Positions 32,942 to 40,833 of a stretch of DNA of 43,109 bases are shown piece after piece. A program made the position numbers and the translations under genes. Source of the DNA: JBBQXK01 sp038209775 (lineage in GTDB: Bacteria; Pseudomonadota; Alphaproteobacteria; Rhodobacterales; Rhodobacteraceae); the NCBI GenBank assembly GCA_038209775.1, contig JBBQXK010000030.1:1-43109 (forward strand), read 5' to 3'. The notes under the pieces were generated by a model. It saw only the letters and a program-made list of their open reading frames with translations. It had not been told where the DNA came from and did not search any database. Numbering within the stretch: position 1 is the first letter of the stretch; each line of letters starts with the position of its first letter.

Positions 32942-33208
32942 ATGCAACTCCTCCTCTGCGCCGCATCCCTGCTGATCGCCTCTGTAGCACTGGCAGAGGT
33001 TGTCGTAACCGAGGCCGACAAGGACGCGATGATCAAGGGGATCAAGGCGCGGGGGTGTGTGATCACCGATAAGAATGATGCCAGATTGCTGGGCGAGGTT
33101 GGGCTGCCGCAGCCGGTGGCCTATGCCGCCGTGGCAGCCTTGATTGCCGAGGCGCGAGCCGAGATTGTGGACGACCATCTTCACCTGAAAACCGGGTCCT
33201 GCAAATGA
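32942..33208 (+). CDS. Small exported protein in the nuo operon
   Basis: An 88-residue protein: a signal peptide (MQLLLCAASLLIASVALA) followed by about 70 residues with two cysteines (IKARGCVITD and the C-terminal KTGSC). No domain is recognised. An in-frame extension to 32750 is possible from a non-ATG start but has no signal-peptide logic. It resembles the unidentified reading frames reported among nuo genes of Rhodobacter capsulatus, though I cannot match it to a specific one. Confidence 0.65.
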   Translation: MQLLLCAASLLIASVALAEVVVTEADKDAMIKGIKARGCVITDKNDARLLGEVGLPQPVAYAAVAALIAEARAEIVDDHLHLKTGSCK

Positions 33209-33242
33209 TCCGCTCGCGACCGGTGCAGCGGCAGGTGTCGCG

Positions 33243-33605
33243 ATGACGGGGAATGCAGCCGTGTTGCTTTCGGTGGTCTGTCTGCTGCTGACGGGCGGCT
33301 TTGGCGTGCTGTTCGCGCTCAACCCGGCGCGCGGGATGGCGGCAGCCTCGCACCGCATCGAACAACTTCCGCTTGTCATGTCCGACCGCTACATCGGAAC
33401 AGCGTTCCTGCTGCTGGGGGTCATCCTGTTCGGCGACTATCGACTGCTCGCGTGGTTTCTGGCCGTGGTGGGCATCGCCGGTTTGGGGGATGTCTGGATC
33501 TATGCCCGGGCCAAGGCGCCCGTCCTGCCGCACCTGATTGCCTCGGCCCTCTACGGTGTCGCGGCCACGCTGGCCTATACAGCCCATTTGAACGGAACGA
33601 CCTGA
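33243..33605 (+). CDS. Four-helix membrane protein upstream of nuoE
   Basis: A 120-residue integral membrane protein with four hydrophobic segments: VLLSVVCLLLTGGFGVLFAL, IGTAFLLLGVILFG, LLAWFLAVVGIAGLGDVWIY and LIASALYGVAATLAYTA. The conserved-looking MSDRYIG follows the first loop. It resembles small DUF4267-like membrane proteins, but I am not certain. Its stop overlaps the nuoE start (TGATG), so translation of nuoE may depend on it. Confidence 0.7.
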   Translation: MTGNAAVLLSVVCLLLTGGFGVLFALNPARGMAAASHRIEQLPLVMSDRYIGTAFLLLGVILFGDYRLLAWFLAVVGIAGLGDVWIYARAKAPVLPHLIASALYGVAATLAYTAHLNGTT

Positions 33606-34741
33606 TGCTCCGCCGCCTGCACCCCCACCAACCCGAAGCCTTTGCCTTCACCCCGGCCAATCTGGCCTGGGCCGAAGGGCAGATCACCAAATACCCTGAT
33701 GGCCGTCAGGCATCGGCCATCATTCCGCTTCTGTGGCGCGCACAGGAACAGGAAGGCTGGCTGTCACGTCCCGCCATCGAACATGTGGCCGACATGCTGG
33801 GGCTGGCCTATATCCGGGCACTGGAGGTGGCGACGTTCTACTTCATGTTCCAGCTGCAACCCGTTGGATCGGTAGCGCATATCCAGGTCTGTGGTACCAC
33901 GTCATGCATGATCTGCGGGGCCGAGGATCTGGTTGCCGTCTGCAAGGAAATGATTGCGGTCAGGCCGCATGCCCTGTCGGCGGACGGCAAGTTCAGTTGG
34001 GAAGAGGTCGAATGTCTTGGCGCCTGCGCCAATGCGCCCGCGGCGCAGATCGGCAAGGATTATTACGAGGACCTGACGCCGGACAAACTGCGCGACCTGA
34101 TTGCGCGGTTCTCGAAAGGCGAGGTGCCGGTGCCCGGCCCGCAGAACGGGCGCTATGCGGCGGAACCCTTGGCGGGGCTGACCAGCCTCAAGGAATTTGA
34201 CAGCGGCAAACGGCAGTACAACGCCAGTGCGCAGGCGGCAGTCGACCTGCGCGATACCGTCCGGCGCATCGACGGCAGCGAGGTGCCATTGCGGACGCCG
34301 TGGCGCGGACGGGCAATGCCCGCCACACCCGCCAAGGGCCGCACGGTTGAGCCAAAGCCCGGTGCAGGCCGCAGCGCCGACGCCACTGGTGCCACGGTGC
34401 AGGAGGCCCCGGTGCAGGCCACGGGCAAGCCGGAGGCCGATGGTGCCTCGGCCCTCGCCACGCCGGCGGCAACGCCCACATCAAAGGTTTCGCCTGCAAC
34501 GCAGCCAAAAGGATTGGCCGCGGCGCGGGATGGCGCTGGCGATGACCTCACGCGGATCAAGGGCATCGGTCCGAAACTGGCGGCACTGTGTCACCGTCTT
34601 GGCTACTATCACTTTGACCAGATCGCGGGCTGGACGTCGGCCGAGGTGGCCTGGGTCGACGACAACCTTGAAGGTTTCAAGGGGCGGGTGACGCGTGACG
34701 ACTGGGTGGCACAGGCCAGGGTTCTGGCCAGGGCCACCTGA
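33605..34741 (+). CDS. nuoE: NADH-quinone oxidoreductase subunit E with C-terminal HhH extension
   Basis: A 378-residue protein, about twice the length of E. coli NuoE. Residues 10-170 are the thioredoxin-like [2Fe-2S] subunit; the N1a ligands are C96 and C101 (QVCGTTSCMICG) and C137 and C141 (ECLGACANAP). A Pro/Ala-rich linker spans about 180-310. Residues 313-376 form a helix-hairpin-helix-type domain (DDLTRIKGIGPKLAALCHRL then GYYHFDQIAGWT), of the kind annotated as COG3743. Long NuoE proteins of this type are known in Rhodobacteraceae; what the extension does is unknown. The same domain recurs in the next gene. Confidence 0.94.
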   Translation: MLRRLHPHQPEAFAFTPANLAWAEGQITKYPDGRQASAIIPLLWRAQEQEGWLSRPAIEHVADMLGLAYIRALEVATFYFMFQLQPVGSVAHIQVCGTTSCMICGAEDLVAVCKEMIAVRPHALSADGKFSWEEVECLGACANAPAAQIGKDYYEDLTPDKLRDLIARFSKGEVPVPGPQNGRYAAEPLAGLTSLKEFDSGKRQYNASAQAAVDLRDTVRRIDGSEVPLRTPWRGRAMPATPAKGRTVEPKPGAGRSADATGATVQEAPVQATGKPEADGASALATPAATPTSKVSPATQPKGLAAARDGAGDDLTRIKGIGPKLAALCHRLGYYHFDQIAGWTSAEVAWVDDNLEGFKGRVTRDDWVAQARVLARAT

Positions 34742-34821
34742 CAAAGCATGGCCCTCGTCGGCCTGCGACGGAACAGCAACCGGCCCGGGCCACCGCCCGC
34801 GCCCCGAAACGGAGGATCGAA

Positions 34822-35337
34822 ATGGACGAAGTTCATGCAAAGAATGCGCCATCATTCGGCGGCTGGTTCATGGCGGCGGGTGCCGCTGCGGTCGGGTTCG
34901 GCGTCGCCATGGTGCTGTTTTCGTTCAGCGTGCCACAGGCGTCGCTGGTCGCGGCACTGCTGTTCGTGGTGGTCGGGCTGATCCTTGGCCAACCCGAACG
35001 CCCGATGCCCGCGGCACGGGGCAATGATGTTCCGTGGCCGGTGGTTGCCCCGTCAGCGGCCCCCACGATGGCTGCCCCCGCGATGGGCAAGAAGCCCGAG
35101 GGTCTGGCCACGGCGCGCGGCGGGAGGGCGGATGACCTCAAGATCATCAAGGGCATCGGCCCTTCGCTGGAAAAGCTGTGTCATTCCCTGGGCTATTACC
35201 ACTTCGACCAGATCGCGAAATGGACGCCCGAGGAAATCGCCTGGGTTGATGACAACCTTGAGGGGTTCAAGGGCCGCGTGACCCGTGATGAATGGGTGTC
35301 GCAGGCGCGCATTCTTGCGGCGGGCGGCACGGTCTGA
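34822..35337 (+). CDS. Membrane-anchored HhH-domain protein, paralogous to the NuoE tail
   Basis: A 171-residue protein with two N-terminal transmembrane helices (about 14-35 and 38-56), a Pro/Ala linker and a C-terminal helix-hairpin-helix domain (104-167, DDLKIIKGIGPSLEKLCHSL onward). That domain matches the NuoE tail at 50 of 63 positions by my count. GGAGG precedes the ATG at suitable spacing. The membrane anchor beside nuoE and nuoF suggests a partner or scaffold of the peripheral arm, or competition for the same site. This is inference. Its stop overlaps the next gene (TGATG). Confidence 0.82.
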   Translation: MDEVHAKNAPSFGGWFMAAGAAAVGFGVAMVLFSFSVPQASLVAALLFVVVGLILGQPERPMPAARGNDVPWPVVAPSAAPTMAAPAMGKKPEGLATARGGRADDLKIIKGIGPSLEKLCHSLGYYHFDQIAKWTPEEIAWVDDNLEGFKGRVTRDEWVSQARILAAGGTV

Positions 35338-35558
35338 TGGCGGAAGGCCCGTCGCCCGGGGATCGCGGTCGCGCCAGACAGGCGCGGCTTGCGGCCGTTG
35401 TGCTGGCGGGCACGATGGTCGCGTGGATGGGTGCGCAGTGGCTGGGCGGACAGTTGGGCTGGCAGGCGCGCTATGTTTTTCTGTTCGACATGATGGCGAT
35501 GGCGGCTTTCGTCTGGACGATGGTCGTGACATGGCGGCTCTGGCGTTCGCGCGCCTGA
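35337..35558 (+). CDS. DUF5337-like two-helix membrane protein
   Basis: A 73-residue protein with two transmembrane helices (LAAVVLAGTMVAWMGAQWLG and YVFLFDMMAMAAFVWTMVVT) and a basic C-terminus (WRLWRSRA). It resembles DUF5337, a small family I recall as sitting beside nuoF in Rhodobacteraceae. The start at 35337 overlaps the previous stop; a longer frame runs into the preceding gene. Function is unknown, but its conserved place suggests a complex I-related role. Confidence 0.75.
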   Translation: MAEGPSPGDRGRARQARLAAVVLAGTMVAWMGAQWLGGQLGWQARYVFLFDMMAMAAFVWTMVVTWRLWRSRA

Positions 35559-35580
35559 GCGGGAAGGAAAAGGATCAGCG

Positions 35581-36876
35581 ATGCTGAAGGACGGGGACCG
35601 CATCTTTACCAACCTCTACGGCATGCACGACCGCAGCCTTGCGGGTGCAAAGGCGCGTGGTCATTGGGACGGCACGGCTGGGCTGATTGCCCTTGGCCGT
35701 GACAAGCTGGTCGAGATCATCAAGGCGAGCGGCCTGCGGGGCCGGGGCGGGGCGGGGTTTCCGACCGGGCTCAAGTGGTCGTTCATGCCCAAGCAGTCGG
35801 ATGGCCGTCCGTCGTACCTTGTGGTCAACGCCGACGAATCCGAACCCGGCACCTGCAAGGACCGCGAGATCATGCGGCACGATCCCCACACGCTGATCGA
35901 GGGGTGCCTGATTGCGGCCTTCGCGATGGGGGCCAACGCCTGCTACATCTACATCCGGGGTGAGTATATCCGCGAACGCGAGGCGCTGCAGCATGCGCTG
36001 GACGAATGCTATGATGCCGGATTGCTTGGGAAAAATGCGGCTGGGTCGGGCTGGGATTTCGACTGCTATCTGCACCACGGGGCCGGGGCCTATATCTGTG
36101 GCGAGGAAACAGCACTTCTGGAAAGCCTTGAGGGCAAGAAGGGCATGCCGCGGATGAAACCGCCGTTTCCGGCGGGGTCGGGGCTTTATGGTTGCCCCAC
36201 GACGGTGAACAACGTGGAATCCATCGCCGTGGTGCCGACGATCCTGCGGCGGGGGGCCGAGTGGTTTGCAGGCTTTGGCCGGCCGAACAATGCGGGGACC
36301 AAACTTTTTGCCATCTCGGGCCATGTGGTGAACCCCTGTGTCGTCGAAGAGGCGATGTCGATTACTCTGCGCGAGCTTCTGGACCGGCACTGCGGCGGGG
36401 TGCGAGGCGGGTGGAAGAACATCAAGGCGGTGATCCCCGGCGGGTCGTCGGTGCCGATGCTGAACGCCGCACAATGCGAAGATGCGATCATGGACTTCGA
36501 CTGGCTGCGCGAACAGAAGTCGGGCCTTGGCACGGCGGCGGTAATCGTGATGGACCAGTCGACCGATGTCATCAAGGCGATCTGGCGGCTGTCGAAGTTC
36601 TACAAGCACGAAAGCTGCGGCCAGTGTACGCCCTGCCGCGAAGGCACCGGCTGGATGATGCGCGTCATGGACCGTCTGGTGCGCGGCGAGGCTGAGGTTG
36701 AAGAGATCGACATGCTGCTGAGTGTGACCAAACAGGTCGAGGGGCATACCATCTGCGCCCTGGGCGATGCGGCGGCCTGGCCCATTCAGGGTCTGGTCCG
36801 GCATTTCCGCGAGGAGATCGAGGACCGGATCAAGGCGAAGAAAACCGGGCGCATGGGCGCGATGGCGGCGGAGTGA
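35581..36876 (+). CDS. nuoF: NADH-quinone oxidoreductase subunit F
   Basis: A 431-residue flavoprotein subunit that oxidises NADH through FMN and cluster N3. The FMN/NADH region is GLRGRGGAGFPTGLKW and NADESEPGTCKDREIM; a second nucleotide-binding part is GAYICGEETALLESLEGKKG. Cluster N3 ligands are C346, C349, C352 (ESCGQCTPCREG) and C392 (HTICALGD). AAGGA stands 6 nt before the ATG. Confidence 0.97.
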   Translation: MLKDGDRIFTNLYGMHDRSLAGAKARGHWDGTAGLIALGRDKLVEIIKASGLRGRGGAGFPTGLKWSFMPKQSDGRPSYLVVNADESEPGTCKDREIMRHDPHTLIEGCLIAAFAMGANACYIYIRGEYIREREALQHALDECYDAGLLGKNAAGSGWDFDCYLHHGAGAYICGEETALLESLEGKKGMPRMKPPFPAGSGLYGCPTTVNNVESIAVVPTILRRGAEWFAGFGRPNNAGTKLFAISGHVVNPCVVEEAMSITLRELLDRHCGGVRGGWKNIKAVIPGGSSVPMLNAAQCEDAIMDFDWLREQKSGLGTAAVIVMDQSTDVIKAIWRLSKFYKHESCGQCTPCREGTGWMMRVMDRLVRGEAEVEEIDMLLSVTKQVEGHTICALGDAAAWPIQGLVRHFREEIEDRIKAKKTGRMGAMAAE

Positions 36877-36888
36877 TCGTGAACCCTC

Positions 36889-37161
36889 ATGCAGAACGCA
36901 TTGATCGTGGTACCCTTTCTGTCGCTCGCGGCAGTTTTTCTGGCGCTGGTGCGGATCGGTCGAACGGACGGCCACGGGTTGCTTTGGCGATTCGGCGCGC
37001 TGGCGGCGTCCGCGCCGCCGGTCTGTGTTGTGATCTTCGTCACGCTGGACCTGACGTCGGCTGTGGGCGATCAGGCTTTCATGGCGGCATTTCTGGGATC
37101 GGTCTATCTGTCCGCCCCGTTGGCCGCGGTGATGATCTGGGTCGCGGCGGCAGCACGATGA
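36889..37161 (+). CDS. Three-helix membrane protein after nuoF
   Basis: A 90-residue hydrophobic protein (VVPFLSLAAVFLALVRI, ALAASAPPVCVVIFVTLDL, FLGSVYLSAPLAAVMIWVAA). No family recognised. The Shine-Dalgarno is weak, GGAG 13 nt away. Its stop overlaps the next start (ATGA), and it heads a run of four tightly coupled accessory genes before nuoG. Confidence 0.65.
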   Translation: MQNALIVVPFLSLAAVFLALVRIGRTDGHGLLWRFGALAASAPPVCVVIFVTLDLTSAVGDQAFMAAFLGSVYLSAPLAAVMIWVAAAAR

Positions 37162-37415
37162 TGCGACATTTCGCCGGGGGGTTGGTGCTGGTCTCGACCT
37201 TTGCCGGATGCGCTGTTGCCCCTGCCATCCCACGCGGTCGCGGGGCCGATGCGGTCATCGTGACCCGAGCCGACATGCCCCTTGGCCCCGCCGACGGTGC
37301 GGCGGGTCGAAGGGGCGCAGATGCGCAGTGTGGCGGGCGCGGGGTTGTCGTGTCGATCTATGACCGCTTTGACGCCGGGCGGTCGGCGTGGGTCTATCCG
37401 GGAGGCTGTGCATGA
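37158..37415 (+). CDS. Small exported protein, possible lipoprotein (first of pair)
   Basis: An 85-residue protein. MMRHFAGGLVLVSTFAGCAV is a signal sequence with a lipobox-like FAGC. The remaining 65 residues are Gly/Arg/Ala-rich with two further cysteines. No domain is recognised. It is coupled to the preceding and following genes by ATGA overlaps (37158 and 37412). Confidence 0.6.
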   Translation: MMRHFAGGLVLVSTFAGCAVAPAIPRGRGADAVIVTRADMPLGPADGAAGRRGADAQCGGRGVVVSIYDRFDAGRSAWVYPGGCA

Positions 37416-37741
37416 TCCGTATTGGCGTGGTCCTGTTGGTGCTGCTGACCGCAGCCTGTCAGAAGCGCGAGGTTCTGTACCTGTTCGGCGGCATCGACTT
37501 TCGCGCAGACACCGACGCGCCCCGGTCGGACCGTGCCGGCTTCGTGACCGAGGTGCGCGACGCCGCCCAGAACGTCGCGGCGGCGCAAGAGGCCGGGCGA
37601 TACTCTGCCACCCGGCACTGCGTGCGCAAGTTCGGGGTGTCGGAAATCGAGTGGGCGCCCGCCAGTGCCGCCGCGCCTGAGACGCTGGCGCTGACCGCCG
37701 ACGGCCGGCTGATCCTGACCGGAAGGTGCCTGTCGCGATGA
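37412..37741 (+). CDS. Small lipoprotein (second of pair)
   Basis: A 109-residue protein with a good lipoprotein signal, MIRIGVVLLVLLTAAC, lipobox LTAAC. The mature part has two more cysteines (TRHCVRKFG and the C-terminal GRCLSR) and no known domain. ATGA overlaps join it to both neighbours. With the preceding gene it forms a pair of consecutive exported proteins inside an operon for a cytoplasmic-facing enzyme, an odd combination. Confidence 0.7.
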   Translation: MIRIGVVLLVLLTAACQKREVLYLFGGIDFRADTDAPRSDRAGFVTEVRDAAQNVAAAQEAGRYSATRHCVRKFGVSEIEWAPASAAAPETLALTADGRLILTGRCLSR

Positions 37742-38232
37742 TGGGCATGCATCTGGCCGAATTGAACGTGGGCCGCCTTCTGGCCCCAACCGACGATCCC
37801 CGCGTGGCCGAGTTCATGGGCGCGCTCGACCGGGTGAACGGGTTGGGCAAGCGGATGCCGGGGTTTGTGTGGATGATGGAAGGCTCGGGCGAGCCGGGTA
37901 CGGGAAACACCGAGGCCAAGATTGACGGCGATGCGCAATACGTGTCGAACCTGACCGTGTGGGAAAGCGTCGAGACGCTGGAGAATTTCGTGTGGAACAC
38001 CGTCCACCGCGCGTTCTATGAGCGTCGGCAGGAATGGTTTGAGGTGCTGGGAAAGATGCACTTCGTGATGTGGTGGGTGCCTGCGGGGCACCGGCCGACG
38101 CTGGACGAGGCGTTGGAGCGGTTGGCGAATAAACAGGCGCATGGCGATACGGATCACGCGTTTGGCTGGGACTATCTCAAAGCGGCGAAGCTGTGGAAAT
38201 CCCACGGCTGCACCCAAGTGGCAGCGGAGTAG
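37738..38232 (+). CDS. DUF3291-like protein
   Basis: A 164-residue soluble protein. HLAELNVGRLLAPTDDPRV, GFVWMMEGSG and VSNLTVWESVETLENFVWNT, followed by HRAFYERRQEWF, match the DUF3291 family (dimeric alpha/beta-barrel-like, related to quinol monooxygenase-type folds). Function is not established. Start ATG 37738 overlaps the lipoprotein stop; ATGs at 37741 and 37747 are alternatives. Its presence in the nuo operon may be incidental. Confidence 0.8.
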   Translation: MMGMHLAELNVGRLLAPTDDPRVAEFMGALDRVNGLGKRMPGFVWMMEGSGEPGTGNTEAKIDGDAQYVSNLTVWESVETLENFVWNTVHRAFYERRQEWFEVLGKMHFVMWWVPAGHRPTLDEALERLANKQAHGDTDHAFGWDYLKAAKLWKSHGCTQVAAE

Positions 38233-38237
38233 GGGCG

Positions 38238-38402
38238 ATGTGTCAGGGCGGGCTTGATCCGAAATACATGCTGCGCGACATCGAGGCGCGGATGCGGGAC
38301 TTTCCCGCCGCCCAGCCTGAGAAACCGAACCAGCCTTCGATTGGCGACTGGATTATGGCGAGGCTGCAGGACCTGCGGCAACGGGTGGCGAAACATGTCT
38401 AA
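38238..38402 (+). CDS. 54-residue soluble protein before nuoG
   Basis: A short charged protein, MCQGGLDPKYMLRDIEARMR onward, with a predicted helix at each end and a proline-rich middle (QPEKPNQPS). It starts 5 nt after the DUF3291 stop, with GGGGCG upstream, and overlaps nuoG by 8 nt. A small protein at this place is seen in other Rhodobacteraceae nuo operons, from memory; no function is known. Confidence 0.6.
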   Translation: MCQGGLDPKYMLRDIEARMRDFPAAQPEKPNQPSIGDWIMARLQDLRQRVAKHV

Positions 38403-40431
38403 CCTCAAGAAAATCTCCATCGACGGACACATCGTCGAGGTTGACGGCGCGATGACGATCATCCAGGCGGCGGAGGTTGCCGGCGTGGAAATTCCGCGCT
38501 TTTGCTATCACGAACGCCTGACCATCGCGGGCAACTGCCGGATGTGTCTGGTCGAGGTGGTGGGCGGGCCGCCGAAACCGGCGGCAAGCTGTGCGATGCA
38601 GGTGCGCGACCTGCGCCCCGGCCCGAATGGCGAGGTGCCCTTGGTCAAGACCAACTCGCCCATGGTCAAAAAGGCGCGCGAGGGGGTGATGGAGTTCCTG
38701 CTTATCAACCATCCGCTTGACTGCCCGATCTGCGATCAGGGCGGTGAGTGTGATCTGCAGGATCAGGCGATGGCGTATGGCGTGGACTTCTCACGCTACC
38801 GCGAGCCCAAGCGGGCGTCCGAAGACCTTGACCTGGGTCCGCTGGTCGAGACGAAGATGACCCGCTGCATCAGTTGCACCCGCTGTGTGCGCTTCACCTC
38901 CGAGGTGGCGGGCATCACCCAGATGGGCCAGACCGGGCGCGGTGAGGATGCCGAGATAACGTCCTATCTGAACCAGACGCTCAACTCGAACCTGCAGGGC
39001 AATATCATCGACCTGTGCCCGGTGGGAGCTTTGACGTCAAAGCCTTACGCCTTCACCGCCCGCCCTTGGGAGCTGACCAAGACCGAAACCATCGACGTGA
39101 TGGATGCGCTTGGGTCAAATATCCGCGTCGATACCAAGGGGCGCGAAGTGATGCGCATCCTGCCGCGCAACCATGACGGCGTGAACGAGGAATGGATTTC
39201 CGACAAGACCCGCTTTGTCTGGGACGGCCTGCGTCGGCAAAGGCTGGATACGCCTTACATCCGCGAGAACGGCAAACTGCGCAAAGCCGGTTGGGCCGAG
39301 GCGCTGACGGCGGCGGCGGCGGCGATGAAGGGGAAAAAGGTGGCCGGGCTGGTCGGCGATCTGGCCCCGGTTGAGGCGGCCTTTAGCCTCAAGGCGATGA
39401 TCGAGGCGCTTGGCGGCAAGGTGGAATGCCGGACCGACGGCGCACATCTGCCCGCCGGAAACCGGGGTGGCTATGTCGGCACCGCAACCATCGAGGACAT
39501 CGACAACGCAAAGATGATCCAGTTGATCGGCACCAATCCGCGCGTGGAAGCGCCGGTGCTGAACGCCCGCATCCGCAAGGCCTGGACCCTTGGCGCCAAG
39601 ATCGGGCTGGTGGGTGAGGCGGTCGATCTGACCTATGATTATGCCCATGTCGGCACTGACCGCGCGGCGTTGGAGCGTCTGTCGACACAGGAGATTTCGG
39701 ACGAGACCAAAGCCAAGCCCACGCTGGTGATTGTCGGCCAGGGGGCCATCACCGAGGCCGACGGGGCGGCGGTGCTGGCCCATGCGATGCGGCTGGCGGA
39801 AAACTCGAACTCCGGACTGCTGATCCTGCACACTGCCGCATCCCGCGTGGGGGCAATGGATGTGGGGGCGGTGACCGAGGGTGGTCTTGCAGCGGCGACC
39901 GACGGGGCCGAGGTGATCTACAATCTGGGCGCAGATGAGGTGGACATCGCGGCCCGTTCTGCCACTGGGGGTCCGTTCGTGATCTATCAGGGCAGCCACG
40001 GCGACCGGGGTGCAATGCGCGCCGATATCATCCTGCCCGGGGCCGCCTGGACCGAAGAGAACGGGCTGTTCGTGAACACCGAAGGCCGCCCGCAACTGGC
40101 ATTGCGCGCAGGCTTTGCGCCGGGCGAGGCCAAGGAGAACTGGGCGATCCTGCGGGCGCTGTCGGGCGAACTGGGGGCTGCCCTGCCGTGGGATTCGCTG
40201 TCGGCATTGCGCCGAGTTCTGGTTGCGGCCCACCCGCACCTGGGCGACATCGATGTGGTGCCCGCGAACGCATGGTCCCCCTTGCCCGTCGCCGTCATGG
40301 GCCGCGCCGATTTCCGCCCGGCCTTCCGCGATTTCTATCTGACCAACGCGGTCGCCCGCGCGTCTGCGCTGATGGCCGACCTGTCACGGCTGGCGGCGAC
40401 CCGGGTGCAAACCCCAATGGCTGCGGAGTAA
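38395..40431 (+). CDS. nuoG: NADH-quinone oxidoreductase subunit G
   Basis: A 678-residue subunit, the largest of the peripheral arm, holding three Fe-S clusters. [2Fe-2S] N1b: C37, C48, C51, C66 (FCYHERLTIAGNCRMCLVEV). [4Fe-4S] N5: H106, C110, C113, C119 (NHPLDCPICDQGGEC). [4Fe-4S] N4: C158, C161, C164, C208 (CISCTRCVRF and DLCPVGAL). The rest is the molybdopterin-oxidoreductase-like domain without cofactor. Start ATG 38395 (MSNLKKISIDGH) overlaps the previous gene. Its TAA overlaps the next start by one base. Confidence 0.97.
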   Translation: MSNLKKISIDGHIVEVDGAMTIIQAAEVAGVEIPRFCYHERLTIAGNCRMCLVEVVGGPPKPAASCAMQVRDLRPGPNGEVPLVKTNSPMVKKAREGVMEFLLINHPLDCPICDQGGECDLQDQAMAYGVDFSRYREPKRASEDLDLGPLVETKMTRCISCTRCVRFTSEVAGITQMGQTGRGEDAEITSYLNQTLNSNLQGNIIDLCPVGALTSKPYAFTARPWELTKTETIDVMDALGSNIRVDTKGREVMRILPRNHDGVNEEWISDKTRFVWDGLRRQRLDTPYIRENGKLRKAGWAEALTAAAAAMKGKKVAGLVGDLAPVEAAFSLKAMIEALGGKVECRTDGAHLPAGNRGGYVGTATIEDIDNAKMIQLIGTNPRVEAPVLNARIRKAWTLGAKIGLVGEAVDLTYDYAHVGTDRAALERLSTQEISDETKAKPTLVIVGQGAITEADGAAVLAHAMRLAENSNSGLLILHTAASRVGAMDVGAVTEGGLAAATDGAEVIYNLGADEVDIAARSATGGPFVIYQGSHGDRGAMRADIILPGAAWTEENGLFVNTEGRPQLALRAGFAPGEAKENWAILRALSGELGAALPWDSLSALRRVLVAAHPHLGDIDVVPANAWSPLPVAVMGRADFRPAFRDFYLTNAVARASALMADLSRLAATRVQTPMAAE

Positions 40432-40826
40432 TGCGATTGGCGCGGTTGTTTGCCCTTGCCACGCTGACCCCGGCACTTGCCGGGGCTGCCTGTACGCCGG
40501 CAAGGCTGGACCGCTTTGATCCCGACTACAAAGGTATCGAAACCATACTTCTGGACGGCGATCTGGTAGGGTTCAAGGTGGCGATGGCGGGTGCGCGCGA
40601 CCGGGGCGATGTCGATGCCTATGCCCGTTGTGCCGCAGCGCAGTATGCGCTGATCCGGGGCTTTGGCTTTGCCCGGCATGTTCGCACGAATGTGGACCGG
40701 GCGGGTGGCGTCTGGCTGGGCGATGCGGTCTATACGATTTCATCGGCACTGCCCGCAGGCTTTCGCACGCTTGACGCAGAGGTAGTGGTACGCGACTGCG
40801 GTGCGCAGGGGATACCGACGGTATGA
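40431..40826 (+). CDS. Small exported protein between nuoG and nuoH
   Basis: A 131-residue protein with a signal peptide (MRLARLFALATLTPALAGAA) and a mature region with three cysteines (ACTPARL, YARCAAAQ and VVRDCGAQ). No domain recognised. The start shares one base with the nuoG stop (TAATG). It ends 7 bp before nuoH. Confidence 0.65.
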   Translation: MRLARLFALATLTPALAGAACTPARLDRFDPDYKGIETILLDGDLVGFKVAMAGARDRGDVDAYARCAAAQYALIRGFGFARHVRTNVDRAGGVWLGDAVYTISSALPAGFRTLDAEVVVRDCGAQGIPTV

Positions 40827-40833
40827 GGGGCAG

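Noticed and set aside
35575..37233. A 552-codon open frame on the minus strand
   Set aside because: It is antisense to nuoF and the following small gene and shows no domain.
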